DNA of 64,000 nt from positions 1 through 64,000 of the forward strand of contig JANQOZ010000027.1 in assembly GCA_028285525.1 (NCBI GenBank). Direction: 5' to 3'. This DNA comes from Lysobacterales bacterium (GTDB lineage: Bacteria; Pseudomonadota; Gammaproteobacteria; Xanthomonadales; SZUA-38). The translations under genes and the position numbers were made by a program. The notes beneath the pieces were generated by a model that worked only from the letters and a program-made list of their open reading frames with translations, had not been told where the DNA came from and made no database searches. This document shows positions 9,411 to 18,168 of this stretch, piece after piece; the stretch's first letter is position 1, and each line of letters opens with the position of its first letter.

Positions 9411-9763
9411 TCACCATCGTTCTGCTGCTGCTTTCCAGTGCTGCGACCGCAGAGCCATCGACGGCAGCGACGGAGATCGAACATTTGATTACTGCCGTCG
9501 GCGAAAGCGACTGTACCTTCGAACGAAACGGGAAATCACACGATGCTGAGGCCGCCGAGTCACACCTGCGGATGAAGTACCGTCGAGGACGCAGACACGC
9601 AGCCACCGCAGAAAAGTTTATCGAGCGGCTTGCCAGCAAGAGCTCCATGAGCCGTAAGCCCTACCTGATGAAGTGCCCAAACGAGGCCGCTGTGCCTTCA
9701 GGCGAATGGCTTCAGGCGCGGCTTACCGAACTTCGCGAGGCCCACGCCGAAGCAGGTCAGTAG
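9392..9763 (+). CDS. DUF5329 family exported protein
   Basis: The 123-residue product has a signal peptide ending near ATAEP, then the DUF5329 pattern: EIEHLITAVGESDCTFERNG, AESHLRMKYRRGR, EKFIERLASKSSMSRKPY, and the GEWLQARL end, with two cysteines that may form a disulphide in the periplasm. The function of the family is not known. It starts inside the last 19 bases of the nuclease-like lipoprotein gene, so the two are probably translated together. Confidence 0.85.
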   Translation: MAIRNLITIVLLLLSSAATAEPSTAATEIEHLITAVGESDCTFERNGKSHDAEAAESHLRMKYRRGRRHAATAEKFIERLASKSSMSRKPYLMKCPNEAAVPSGEWLQARLTELREAHAEAGQ

Positions 9764-9862
9764 AGGCCTCATAGGCGTTTGGTTACGCTCAACGCCAAAA
9801 CGATGGACCAATGGCCCCGCTGAATTGATTGAGATTGCGAGGCCCGACGGTTCGTAATATCG

Positions 9863-10390
9863 CTAGACCTTCTCTCGCAGGCCCGCTTCCCTTAGGCGCA
9901 GCAGCAGCCTCGACCAGCCCGTGGCTTTCACCATCAGCGAGACGCCCACCAGCACCTGAAGAAGATCACCTATGACCGCCGTTATAGCTCGAACGTCGAG
10001 CTCGACATCGTTCTGTACCATGACGATCACAGTCCAGGCCGAGGACCAGACGCCTCGAAGCCCGATGACGGTCAGATAGATACCGAGGAGCGACAACAGA
10101 AACGCTTCGGTGATCACCGGTTGGCTCGTATCGTTATCCTCACCGACAGCCGTCCGGCTTACGACATTGACACCAAGTTTCCAGGTCAATACCGCCAATG
10201 AGACAAGCGCAACAAAAGACGCAACGCCCAGCAACCAGTAGAGCGAACTTTCGTACCCCTCAGAGGCCGATCGGCCCTGAATCAACCAGGTCAGCGAATT
10301 GGTCACAAAGGGAATCGCCTGAATGGCGTTGATCAGGATGTAGAGCGAAAAAACCTTGAGTGCAACCGCGGTTATTTCTCGACGCTTCAT
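9863..10390 (-). CDS. Unknown membrane protein (four predicted segments)
   Basis: I do not recognise this 175-residue protein. It has about four hydrophobic segments (near residues 10-30, 50-72, 95-115 and 130-150) and a basic C-terminal tail (RLLLRLREAGLREKV). The ATG is at 10390. It is the last of three consecutive minus-strand genes of unknown function (11124, 10471, 9863) and converges on the DUF5329 gene across a 99-base gap that holds only a weak GGCGTT/AACGCC inverted repeat. Confidence 0.6.
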   Translation of the reverse strand: MKRREITAVALKVFSLYILINAIQAIPFVTNSLTWLIQGRSASEGYESSLYWLLGVASFVALVSLAVLTWKLGVNVVSRTAVGEDNDTSQPVITEAFLLSLLGIYLTVIGLRGVWSSAWTVIVMVQNDVELDVRAITAVIGDLLQVLVGVSLMVKATGWSRLLLRLREAGLREKV

Positions 10391-10470
10391 AGCTGCGATT
10401 GCCCCAGTTGAACTCGTCTAGCCTTCGGAGCTAACGATCGGTGAGTGGGACGATGCCGGAGTCTTCGGCG

Positions 10471-11067
10471 TTATTCCTCACACTTTTCTCTGAACAGCTT
10501 GAGCGGAATGTCTCCCAGACCACTGATTCGGTCCCCGGAGTAGGTGCTGCCGAAGGTCATCACTGCTGGTGAACCGGTGAAAAAAAGGACAATTCCATCA
10601 CCAGACTTGTAACCCTCTCTGGGATAGAAACTCGAACTTGAGTGTTCATCGCCAACGTCATAGTAAGCCTCGATGCCAGCGTCCTTTTTCAGAATCTCAG
10701 AAATAATGGCCCTTTGCAGACCATCCTCAGCCTCTACAAAGTCAGCGACAGCGATCATGCTCGCGCGTTCGATCTTTTCGTCGATGGACAGCTCATAAAA
10801 TTGAGTCATTTCGGAATAACTAAACCCACGCTTTGCCGTCTGTGAAGCGCTTTCCGATTCGGGCGCCGCTTCAAGCTCGACCTGTGGCTGGCGGTCGGTG
10901 CTGACAGCGAAACCGCTTTCATACGAGAATCGCTCGACATAAAACTCAGGGAACACCCAAGGAACAGCAGAGAGCAGCAATTGCCCTCCGAGCACCAACG
11001 CTACGGCCCAGACGGCAATCGCGAGCAAACGGATGGATTTGGCAACTTCAGCGGCAGATTCGGTCAT
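10471..11067 (-). CDS. Unknown protein with one N-terminal membrane anchor
   Basis: The 198-residue protein has one membrane segment (about residues 13-37) and an extracytoplasmic part of about 160 residues containing acidic stretches, a serine-rich HSSSSFY segment and a GDGIVLFFTGSPAVMTFG strand pair. I recognise no family. The ATG at 11067 has GGGA upstream. It lies between two other unknown membrane genes on the same strand and may act with them at the envelope. Confidence 0.55.
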   Translation of the reverse strand: MTESAAEVAKSIRLLAIAVWAVALVLGGQLLLSAVPWVFPEFYVERFSYESGFAVSTDRQPQVELEAAPESESASQTAKRGFSYSEMTQFYELSIDEKIERASMIAVADFVEAEDGLQRAIISEILKKDAGIEAYYDVGDEHSSSSFYPREGYKSGDGIVLFFTGSPAVMTFGSTYSGDRISGLGDIPLKLFREKCEE

Positions 11068-11123
11068 CTCTTAAATCCCAGTAAGGGGGTGGGCACCTAG
11101 ACGAAGTGACTCGTCGCATTCGA

Positions 11124-11516
11124 TCAGTCCAGCGCACCGCCCACTGACGCAATGTAAAGGACAACCGGATTAAAGCCCAAAGTCAACACAATAAACGGCC
11201 AAAAACCGGTCAGAGCAGGGAGGGATGTGCAGAAGCTCACGGTCACCAGAAAAGTCTGTGCGGCGCTTAGTTTCCAAGTGGTGAATCGATGCAGCATACC
11301 GCCGACCACCAAAATCACGCCGGCAGCCGCGATCGCCACAAACGGGGCTAGGAGATAGGCGTTCAGCGGGCTCGAGTTTGAATTGCCCGGGGTCAGCGCG
11401 TCCAGCCAGATCACCAGGCTCGCAAACGCGCCGGCAAGGATCATGGATCCCACGACCGCGCCCGCCAGAACGCCAACCACCGAGAATTTGGGCACCGCCT
11501 CCTGCAGCAGCGTCAA
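11124..11516 (-). CDS. Unknown small membrane protein
   Basis: The 130-residue protein has about four hydrophobic segments and no recognised domain. The only start in the frame that keeps the N-terminus is a TTG at 11516, with GGGTGG a few bases before it, so the exact start is unsure. It is the first of three minus-strand genes for unknown membrane proteins. The 145-base gap upstream of it, up to the flavin monooxygenase stop, holds no gene. Confidence 0.5.
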   Translation of the reverse strand: MTLLQEAVPKFSVVGVLAGAVVGSMILAGAFASLVIWLDALTPGNSNSSPLNAYLLAPFVAIAAAGVILVVGGMLHRFTTWKLSAAQTFLVTVSFCTSLPALTGFWPFIVLTLGFNPVVLYIASVGGALD

Positions 11517-11661
11517 TGCGCCACCCGCATGAATGCTGGGGTGTAAATCACGGCGATCGGTTCACCCGTCATGGATCCTTCCCGGTAAAGTCAGATTCCT
11601 ACCGAATAGGACAAACAATCGGACAATTGGTGCCGCGCAGGCACCAGAAAAGCGGTGAGCT

Positions 11662-12828
11662 TCAGGCTTTCGCCAGGGTCGGCGGACGCCAGCCGAACAG
11701 TTTGCCGGTCTGCATTGCTTGGTCGTTACTGAACAGCGAAGCGCTGGGATTGGGGCTGGCAAATCGCTCTCCGGCCGCCCGCGACTCCATCAGAACCCAG
11801 TTGGCCCGCTCCAGGCGGGCTGCCTGATACGCCGACAGCGCTTCACCCGGATCCGCATGCTGGTCCAGTGCGTAGATCAGCTCAGCGGCATCTTCCAGCG
11901 CCATCGACGCACCCTGACCAAGAAACGGCAGCATCGGATGGGCGGCGTCGCCCAGCAGCGCAACTCGCGGCGTGTGCCAGCGGGACAGCGGATCGCGATC
12001 GAACAGCGCCCACTTGTAGCAGCCGTCGGCGGGCAAAGCGTCGATCACGGTTTGCACCGTCGGATGAAAATCTCGGTAGGCCTCGCGGATTTCGGCCACC
12101 TCAGCGCGCTGACGCCAGCCTTCCTCGGTCCAGTCGCTGTCTCCAGCAAACATGGCGCAGTTCAGCAGCGTATTGTCCGCCAGGGGGTAAAACACAAAGT
12201 TGCGCTGCGGACCGATCCAGACGTTTGAACAGGGCGCCTGATAGCCCTCGGGCAGATCCGCCATCGGGATCAGGGCACGCCAGGCGATGTAGCGGGTGAA
12301 CCGCGCCGGCACCTCCCCCACCATGCTGCCGCGAATCGCGGAGCGCAGGCCGTCAGCACCGATCAGCACCTCAGCCTGCTGATCGGGCTGCTCATCAAAG
12401 TGCAGCGTCACGTAGTCGCGGTGTTCGGTGTACCCCGCAACCCGATGTCCGGTGTGAATACAGTCGGGATCCATGGCCCGGATCGTCTCCGCCAGTAGGT
12501 CATAGAGCGCGGAGCGCGGCGTTTGGTAGTAATAGTCGCCGAAGTGCTCGCGAACGGCCTCGCCGTAAGGCGTGGTCGAGAGCAGTTCCCCGCTGCGGCC
12601 GTCGTGAACGCGTCCCTCCTGAGGCAGGTTCGACAAACCCAGGATGCGATCTCGCAGGCCAAGCTGCTCCAGCACGGCGGCGGCGTTGGGCGCAATGGAC
12701 AGGCCGGCGCCGAACTCACCAGGATCGGGTGACTGCTCGAAAACCCGAACGCGATGACCGGCTCTCAGCAGACCGCAGGCGGCGGTGAGTCCGCCCATCC
12801 CGCCGCCGGCTATGGCGATATCGTGCAC
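11662..12828 (-). CDS. FAD-dependent aromatic monooxygenase (salicylate hydroxylase-like)
   Basis: The 388-residue protein has the three hallmarks of group A flavin hydroxylases: the nucleotide fold AGGGMGGLTAA at residues 7-17, the DG motif in LIGADGLRSAIR (near 155), and the second FAD motif LLGDAAHPMLPFLGQG (near 290). Relatives use NAD(P)H and oxygen to hydroxylate rings, sometimes with decarboxylation (salicylate, 3-hydroxybenzoate). The substrate here is not predictable. It is the last gene of a ten-gene minus-strand unit and starts eight bases after the stop of a VAO-type flavin oxidase, which suggests successive steps on the same compound. Confidence 0.85.
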   Translation of the reverse strand: MHDIAIAGGGMGGLTAACGLLRAGHRVRVFEQSPDPGEFGAGLSIAPNAAAVLEQLGLRDRILGLSNLPQEGRVHDGRSGELLSTTPYGEAVREHFGDYYYQTPRSALYDLLAETIRAMDPDCIHTGHRVAGYTEHRDYVTLHFDEQPDQQAEVLIGADGLRSAIRGSMVGEVPARFTRYIAWRALIPMADLPEGYQAPCSNVWIGPQRNFVFYPLADNTLLNCAMFAGDSDWTEEGWRQRAEVAEIREAYRDFHPTVQTVIDALPADGCYKWALFDRDPLSRWHTPRVALLGDAAHPMLPFLGQGASMALEDAAELIYALDQHADPGEALSAYQAARLERANWVLMESRAAGERFASPNPSASLFSNDQAMQTGKLFGWRPPTLAKA

Positions 12829-12835
12829 GGGGGAT

Positions 12836-14422
12836 TCAGTCGGCCGGAATTCCCAACGCGTCGGGGTTCAGCAGGCCCTTGGGGTCGGTGCTCGCCTTGA
12901 TCGAGCGGATGAGCTGCTGACTGATCGGGTCAAGCCGTTCCCAGTAGGGGTAGGCTTTCCCCAGCTGAAAGTGACCGGCGTTATGGGCCTGATACAGATC
13001 CACTAGATCTTGCTTGAGCTGATGCACATACTCTCGGGCTGCCGGATTGGCGGCGTGGCTGGGCAGATTGCCGAGGTAGTCAGCATCGATCATCGTGTCG
13101 TGATAGATGCTGCGTTCGTCAGGCCAGTACATCGCTATTTCGTAAAGAAAACCTGCAGCGCCGACGTTCTCAAACATGCCGCCCACCCAGACACCATGCT
13201 TTTCGAAGTCCGCCTGCCGCTCTTCGACAAAAGCGTCGAACGCCACGTGAAAGGGCAGCACGTCCTCATGCGAAAAGATGCCGTGAACCGGAACCCACCG
13301 CTCACCCTGGGGACCCAGCGCAGAAAACAGTGGCGCGAACGGCATGCCCTGGACAACCGTCGGCACGGTGTTGGGAATCTCCTCGGCAACCTCGTCCATG
13401 ATCCGGCGCAGCTCCTGGGCCTTCGCCTCCGCGTGCTTCTTATCCACGCCGTGCACCAGATAGTGACAGGAGTAGTCAGCTTGCTTGAGCGCGCGATCAC
13501 CGGCCAGGCCCATTTTGGCGAGCTGTGCGACACCGCTGGCCATGGAGCGGGCGTTTTTCAGCACCGACAGCGCCATTTCTTTCTTCCGGCCGGCTCGCTC
13601 CTCGCGGGCGATCTGCCCCTGGGACAGCGCCGCATCGAGGGCGAAGTGCTCATCGTCCAGCCCGGCCCGGGCGGCAGCGGTCATGCCGGCGTGCAGCGCC
13701 GCGAAATTCGGGTAGGAAAACGACAGCGCGACAAACTCGGGCCGCTTGGCGAGCAGCGGCAGCGTTACGGAAACCTTGACGCCCAGCGCCCCGCAGTCAC
13801 CGCAGAACAGCCCGGTGGTATCCGGCCCATAGCTGCGGGCGAACGGCGGCGCACCGGCAGAAGCGGTACCGGTATGGAACGTTGTGCCATTGCTGGCCGC
13901 GATCTCCATGCTGAGCGCAGACTCGCCGGAGACGCCATGAGCACCGCTGCCGTGGCTGATCGCATTCTGGCTCATCGATCCCGCGACCGTGGCGGCAATC
14001 CCGGAAAACGGCCCCCAGAAGGGGGTACGCAGGCCCAGCGGATCCAGCCTCTCTTTCAGCTCGGCCCACGTGACGCCCGGCTCGACGGTGACAAAACCGT
14101 TTGCCTCATCGACCTTGATGTCTTTCAGCTGGCGGGTATCGATCAGCATCGTGCCCTCGCGCGACGCCAGGTAAGCATCCGTGTATGACGCGCCGCCGCC
14201 CCGGACCACAATCGGCGCGTTGTACTGGTCGGCGATCGACAAACAACGAAGGAGCGCTTCCCGGTCTTTCGGCGCAACGATTGCCGCCGGCGGCAGCCCT
14301 GCACGAAACACGTCCGTCGCGAGGAACTGAGCTTCCTCAGCGTCGGTTATCAGAATCTCCGAGCCAAGCTGCTCGGAGAGTGTGCCGGCCAGATCGTTGC
14401 TGGCAATCGGGGCTGTTTGCAT
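12836..14422 (-). CDS. FAD-binding oxidase/dehydrogenase, VAO/p-cresol methylhydroxylase type
   Basis: The 528-residue protein has the VAO (PCMH) fold: a PP-loop region with PIVVRGGGASYTDAY and LIDTRQL, then VEPGVTWAELKERLD, the FWGPFSGIAATVAGSMSQNA segment, and LFCGDCGALGVKVSVTLP. Members oxidise alcohols, phenols or 2-hydroxyacids with a tightly held FAD. The start is the ATG at 14422, with GGAGACC in front; the frame is open further but without signal. It is a paralogue of the oxidase at 22050-23654 (same length, same motif order), although one is first and the other next to last in the same operon. Confidence 0.85.
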   Translation of the reverse strand: MQTAPIASNDLAGTLSEQLGSEILITDAEEAQFLATDVFRAGLPPAAIVAPKDREALLRCLSIADQYNAPIVVRGGGASYTDAYLASREGTMLIDTRQLKDIKVDEANGFVTVEPGVTWAELKERLDPLGLRTPFWGPFSGIAATVAGSMSQNAISHGSGAHGVSGESALSMEIAASNGTTFHTGTASAGAPPFARSYGPDTTGLFCGDCGALGVKVSVTLPLLAKRPEFVALSFSYPNFAALHAGMTAAARAGLDDEHFALDAALSQGQIAREERAGRKKEMALSVLKNARSMASGVAQLAKMGLAGDRALKQADYSCHYLVHGVDKKHAEAKAQELRRIMDEVAEEIPNTVPTVVQGMPFAPLFSALGPQGERWVPVHGIFSHEDVLPFHVAFDAFVEERQADFEKHGVWVGGMFENVGAAGFLYEIAMYWPDERSIYHDTMIDADYLGNLPSHAANPAAREYVHQLKQDLVDLYQAHNAGHFQLGKAYPYWERLDPISQQLIRSIKASTDPKGLLNPDALGIPAD

Positions 14423-14452
14423 ATCACCGGTCTCCGCAGGAGGAACATAAGA

Positions 14453-14478
14453 GCCCGAGCCGCCGCAGCGTCTCGGGC
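14453..14478 (-). terminator. Possible hairpin after the aminotransferase gene
   Basis: GCCCGAG (14453-14459) and CTCGGGC (14472-14478) form a 7-bp stem with a 12-base loop in the 138-base gap between the aminotransferase stop and the next oxidase start. On the minus strand a weak TCTTATGTT tail follows. It could partly end transcription or protect the mRNA inside the long catabolic unit; the short T run makes a full terminator doubtful. Confidence 0.35.
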
Positions 14479-14560
14479 CTGCTAACAAACGCAGCAATCG
14501 AAATAGTGATGCGGATCGGAGTGAAGCGCAATATCAGTTTGGTAAAGCAGCTATGCCATA

Positions 14561-15754
14561 TCAGGCCATCACCTCGGCCACCGAGCTGACGAAGTAGTCG
14601 AGGTTGTTGTCCCGCAGGCCCGCGACGTTAAACCGCGTGTCGCCGACCAGATAAATGGAATACTCGTCGCGGAGCCGGGCGACCTCGTCCGGCGAAATAC
14701 CGAGCAGCGAAAACATGCCAAACTGGCGTTCGATGAAGGAAAAATCGCGCGCCACGCCGGCCTCCTTCAGCTTTTGAACCAGCTTGCTTCGCTGCCCGTT
14801 GATCCGATCGCGCATCGCTGCCAGCTCCTCATGCCAGCGGGCCGTCAGTTCCTCGGATCGAAGGATAATGTCCACAATCCCGGGACCGTGGGTCGGCGGC
14901 ATCGAATAGATCCCGCGGGTGATCGAGTTGATGATGGACTCAGCGTCCAGCGCCTTCTCCTGATTGGGCAGCACCATCGAGATGGCGCCGCATCGCTCGC
15001 GGTAAAGCCCAAAGTTTTTCGAACACGAACTGGTGACGATGAACTCCGGCGCCCTGTCGGCCAGCAGCCTGATGAGCGTTGCGTCTGTATCCAGATCAAC
15101 GCCAAACCCCTGGTAGGCCATGTCGACGAGGGGCAGGAACTGACGCTCGACGCCGAGATCCACCACCTGCGACCACTGCTCGGGGGTCAGATCAATGCCC
15201 GCCGGGTTGTGGCAGCAGGCGTGCATGATCACCACGTCGTTCGGCCCCAGGCGACCGAGGTCTTCCAGCATGCCGGCAAAGTCCAGCTCTCCGGTTGCGC
15301 TGTCGCGGTAGCGGTAGCTCTCGAGCCTGAAACCCGCTGCCGGGAACAGGGCGTTGTGGTTCGGCCACGTTGGGTTCGGTACCCAGATCGTCGATTCAGG
15401 TCGAACGTATTTGACGACCTCACCAGCCACGCGCAGCGCCCCGGTGCCACCCGGCGCCTGAACGGTGACCATGCGGCCGGCCTCCAGCGCCGGATGATCC
15501 GAGCCGAGCAGCAGGTTGCTGATGGCCTCGTTAAACCCCACGACGCCGCGAGGCCCGAGATAGGCCTTGCTGGTTTCGGCGCGGTGCAGCGCGGCTTCCG
15601 CCTCCTTGACGCAGGCGAGAACCGGCGTTTCCCCCTCTTCGGTTTGATAGACACCCACCCCGAGATCGACCTTGTTAGGGTTCGGGTCTGCCTTATAGGC
15701 CGCAATCAGGCCGAGAATCAGGTCGGGAGGGACGCGTGAAATCTGCTCAAACAT
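14561..15754 (-). CDS. Aromatic amino acid / aspartate aminotransferase, class I
   Basis: This 397-residue PLP enzyme has the class I-alpha (AspC/TyrB) signature: KVDLGVGVYQTEEGETPVL at the N-terminus, HACCHNPAGIDLT, DMAYQGFG, and the PLP lysine 246 in SSCSKNFGLYRER. These enzymes exchange amino groups between aspartate or aromatic amino acids and 2-oxoacids; phenylalanine transamination would feed the phenylacetate route at the left of the window, but AspC-type use cannot be excluded. It sits in the middle of the ten-gene catabolic unit with spacers on both sides (54 and 138 bases), so it may also have its own promoter. Confidence 0.88.
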   Translation of the reverse strand: MFEQISRVPPDLILGLIAAYKADPNPNKVDLGVGVYQTEEGETPVLACVKEAEAALHRAETSKAYLGPRGVVGFNEAISNLLLGSDHPALEAGRMVTVQAPGGTGALRVAGEVVKYVRPESTIWVPNPTWPNHNALFPAAGFRLESYRYRDSATGELDFAGMLEDLGRLGPNDVVIMHACCHNPAGIDLTPEQWSQVVDLGVERQFLPLVDMAYQGFGVDLDTDATLIRLLADRAPEFIVTSSCSKNFGLYRERCGAISMVLPNQEKALDAESIINSITRGIYSMPPTHGPGIVDIILRSEELTARWHEELAAMRDRINGQRSKLVQKLKEAGVARDFSFIERQFGMFSLLGISPDEVARLRDEYSIYLVGDTRFNVAGLRDNNLDYFVSSVAEVMA

Positions 15755-15808
15755 GCTTTGATCAACCTATCTAACTGCTGGCTCCAAGTTTACCCTGCGG
15801 GCCGCCTG

Positions 15809-17260
15809 TTAGGCTCGATTTTTTGCGACTCCGGCCTTGCCCGACAGGGCCTTTTTGTCGATCTTGCCAGAGGCTGCCCGCGGCAGCTCCGGCAACCCGA
15901 TGAACTCGGCGGGCACCTTGTACGGCGCCAGCTCGGCTTTGCAGACGGCCTCAAGACTCTCGGCGCCCGCCTCTCCGGCAAAATATGCCACGACCTCCTG
16001 GCCCCGGCCTTCACTCTCACGCCCGATAACCGCGACTTCCGCGACCCCAGGCTGACGCCCGAGCAGCCGCTCGATCTCGGCCGGATAGATATTCACCCCG
16101 CCGCGAATAATGACGTCTTTCTCCCGCCCCCGCAGCGTCACGAAGCCTCTCGCATCGATACTGGCCAGATCGCCGGGGTAAAACCAGCCGTCGCTGTCGT
16201 CCTGCCGCTGCCCATGTTCATCGATAAAAGCGCGCGCCAGGCCAGGCCCGCGATAGCGCAGGCGGCCCGTTTCGCCCGGCGGGAGCAGCTCACCCTCGGC
16301 GTCCACAATCTCGACCTCCAGCCGGAAGCCGGCGCGGCCGACGGTCGCTGAGTATTCGGCGAAATCTTCCGGCTGCAGCACCGAGATGCCCCCGCCCTCG
16401 CTGGAGGCGTAGTAGGCCAGAAGCCGCGGGCACAGCCGCTCACGAAACAGCGCAGCTTCGTCCGGAAACAGCGGCTCACCCGACACGACGAGCCGCCGGA
16501 GGTTGGGCCAGGCGGGATCACTCCCTTCAGCGATCGGCGCGATGCGCCGCAGGCTGGTCGGCACCAGAAACGCTACCGTGACCGCCAGATCATTGACCTC
16601 GCTGAGAATCTGCTCCGGCTTCTGCGGCGGCGGGGACATCACCACCGTGGCTCCGGCGGCAAGAAAACACATGGCAAAAGAGCGACCGGCGCCGAAATAC
16701 AGCGGTGACGCGGCATAGAAGCGGTCGCTGACGTTGAAACCCAGCGTTACCCACTGATTAATGAATCGCTCCAGCATCTGCTGATGCGAGACCAGAGCGC
16801 CTTTCGGTCGGCCGGTGGTACCGGAGGACAGCGATACGAGCCAGATCTGATCGCCGCCCTCGGCCATTGCCGGCGCCTCATCACTGGCCGGCCAGGCCGC
16901 GGGCAGGGCAACACCAGCAAGACCCTGCGGTGGTTCCGCCTCGGACTCGTGCACAATCAGCTTGACCCCCATCGACGAGCCGGTCGCCGCTTTTTCCCCG
17001 TCGGTCCAGCGATGATCCATCGGTACCAGCACCGCGCCGAGATAGGGAATCGCAAAATGCAGCACGACATGGGCCGGGTGCTCCCGCAGACACAACCCGA
17101 CCCGATCGCCTTCGCCGATGCCCTGCCCACTTAGCCAGCTTGCGGCCAGCGTGACCTCTCGCCACAGCGCTTCATAGCTCAAGTGCCCGCCGGGCCATTC
17201 GATGGCCGGATGATCGGGCCGGTTTCGCGCACCGGCGCGGAGCACGCCGGCGAGATTCAT
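15809..17260 (-). CDS. Acyl-CoA / aryl-CoA ligase (AMP-forming)
   Basis: The 483-residue protein has all ANL-superfamily motifs: the phosphate loop LSSGTTGRPKGALV, YYASSEGGG, YPGDLASIDARGFVTLRGR, DVIIRGGVNIYPAEIE and the C-terminal lysine region RAASGKIDKKAL. It should activate a carboxylic acid to its CoA thioester with ATP in the cytoplasm. The acid is unknown; neighbours (amidohydrolase, flavin enzymes, TRAP transporter) point to an imported aromatic or related acid. Its start overlaps the amidohydrolase stop by four bases, so the two proteins are probably made together and act in sequence. Confidence 0.88.
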   Translation of the reverse strand: MNLAGVLRAGARNRPDHPAIEWPGGHLSYEALWREVTLAASWLSGQGIGEGDRVGLCLREHPAHVVLHFAIPYLGAVLVPMDHRWTDGEKAATGSSMGVKLIVHESEAEPPQGLAGVALPAAWPASDEAPAMAEGGDQIWLVSLSSGTTGRPKGALVSHQQMLERFINQWVTLGFNVSDRFYAASPLYFGAGRSFAMCFLAAGATVVMSPPPQKPEQILSEVNDLAVTVAFLVPTSLRRIAPIAEGSDPAWPNLRRLVVSGEPLFPDEAALFRERLCPRLLAYYASSEGGGISVLQPEDFAEYSATVGRAGFRLEVEIVDAEGELLPPGETGRLRYRGPGLARAFIDEHGQRQDDSDGWFYPGDLASIDARGFVTLRGREKDVIIRGGVNIYPAEIERLLGRQPGVAEVAVIGRESEGRGQEVVAYFAGEAGAESLEAVCKAELAPYKVPAEFIGLPELPRAASGKIDKKALSGKAGVAKNRA

Positions 17261-18144
17261 GTGCCGATGTCTTCCGGCAGGCCGTAGACCTCGATGACGT
17301 TGTCGCGCAGCAGCTTTTTCAGGGAGCTGTCGCGGATCGGCAGATCGCGGATCTCGCCCATGGTGCGGGCAAAATCGAGCACCGGAAAGTCGGTACCGAA
17401 CATCACCTTGCTGCTGCCGTAGCTGTCGATGTACCGGACGAAACTCTCCGGCCAGTATTTCGGGCTGTGGGCGTCGCTGCCGATAAACACGTTATCGTGC
17501 TTCCAGCACATGGCGATCATCTCGTCGGTCCACGGGATACCAACGTGAATGCCGATCAGCTTGAGTTCGGGAAAGTCACAGGCCACCGGGTCGAGCTTGA
17601 TCGGCTGTCCGACGCTCCGGCACCGGTAGTCCGGCGAGTAGTTCATGGACTGACCCACCTGCATCTGTACCGGCACACCCAGCTCGCAGCACTTGGTGTA
17701 GAACGGGTAGTACTTGGCGTGATCCGGGGCAAGCTCAAACCAGTGGGGGTAAAGGTGCGCGCCGATGAACCCGAGTTCTTTTACCGCGTACTCCAGCTGC
17801 CGTACTCCCTCCATGCCCATGAAGGGATCGATACCGCAAAGCCCGGAAAATCGCGTCGGATACTCCTTTACAGCGTCGGCCACCACCTCCAGCGGCATGT
17901 GGTAGCAGCCCGGCAGGCCAGGTCTTCCAGATTTGGCGGCGACAAGAAACCCGTGGCCGATACCAGCTTCGTCCATCCGCTGGACCATCTGCTCCAGCGT
18001 CAGGCCGGCCATCAGACCCTGCTTGGCCTTCATCTTGCCCGAGAAAAACTGCGGTCCCCAGTCCGGTCGGCAGGACAACGCCCGCTCCGTCCAGATGTTG
18101 ACCACGGCGTCGATGGCTTTGTAGTCCAGCGGCTCGGCACTCAT
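17257..18144 (-). CDS. Amidohydrolase family 2 (ACMSD-like) metal-dependent hydrolase or decarboxylase
   Basis: The 295-residue TIM-barrel protein resembles the amidohydrolase-2/ACMSD group: GLCGIDPF, LGFIGAHLYPHW (histidine), GIHVGIPWTDEM (histidine), and FGTDFPVLDFA near the C-terminus carrying the conserved aspartate. The usual N-terminal HxH metal motif is not visible: the protein begins with IDAVVNIWTERAL, where relatives have D-x-H-x-H. Relatives decarboxylate or hydrolyse aromatic and lactone compounds. It starts 24 bases after the TRAP permease stop and overlaps the CoA ligase start. Confidence 0.78.
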   Translation of the reverse strand: MSAEPLDYKAIDAVVNIWTERALSCRPDWGPQFFSGKMKAKQGLMAGLTLEQMVQRMDEAGIGHGFLVAAKSGRPGLPGCYHMPLEVVADAVKEYPTRFSGLCGIDPFMGMEGVRQLEYAVKELGFIGAHLYPHWFELAPDHAKYYPFYTKCCELGVPVQMQVGQSMNYSPDYRCRSVGQPIKLDPVACDFPELKLIGIHVGIPWTDEMIAMCWKHDNVFIGSDAHSPKYWPESFVRYIDSYGSSKVMFGTDFPVLDFARTMGEIRDLPIRDSSLKKLLRDNVIEVYGLPEDIGT

Positions 18145-18168
18145 AAGGCGTCCTCTTTTGGTCGATGA

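Noticed and set aside
13010..14188. 392-codon plus-strand frame
   Set aside because: It is antisense to the VAO-type oxidase. GC-rich third positions create long antisense frames; the product shows no motifs.
14774..15739. 321-codon plus-strand frame
   Set aside because: It is antisense to the aminotransferase, which carries the PLP motif; the antisense product is meaningless by composition.
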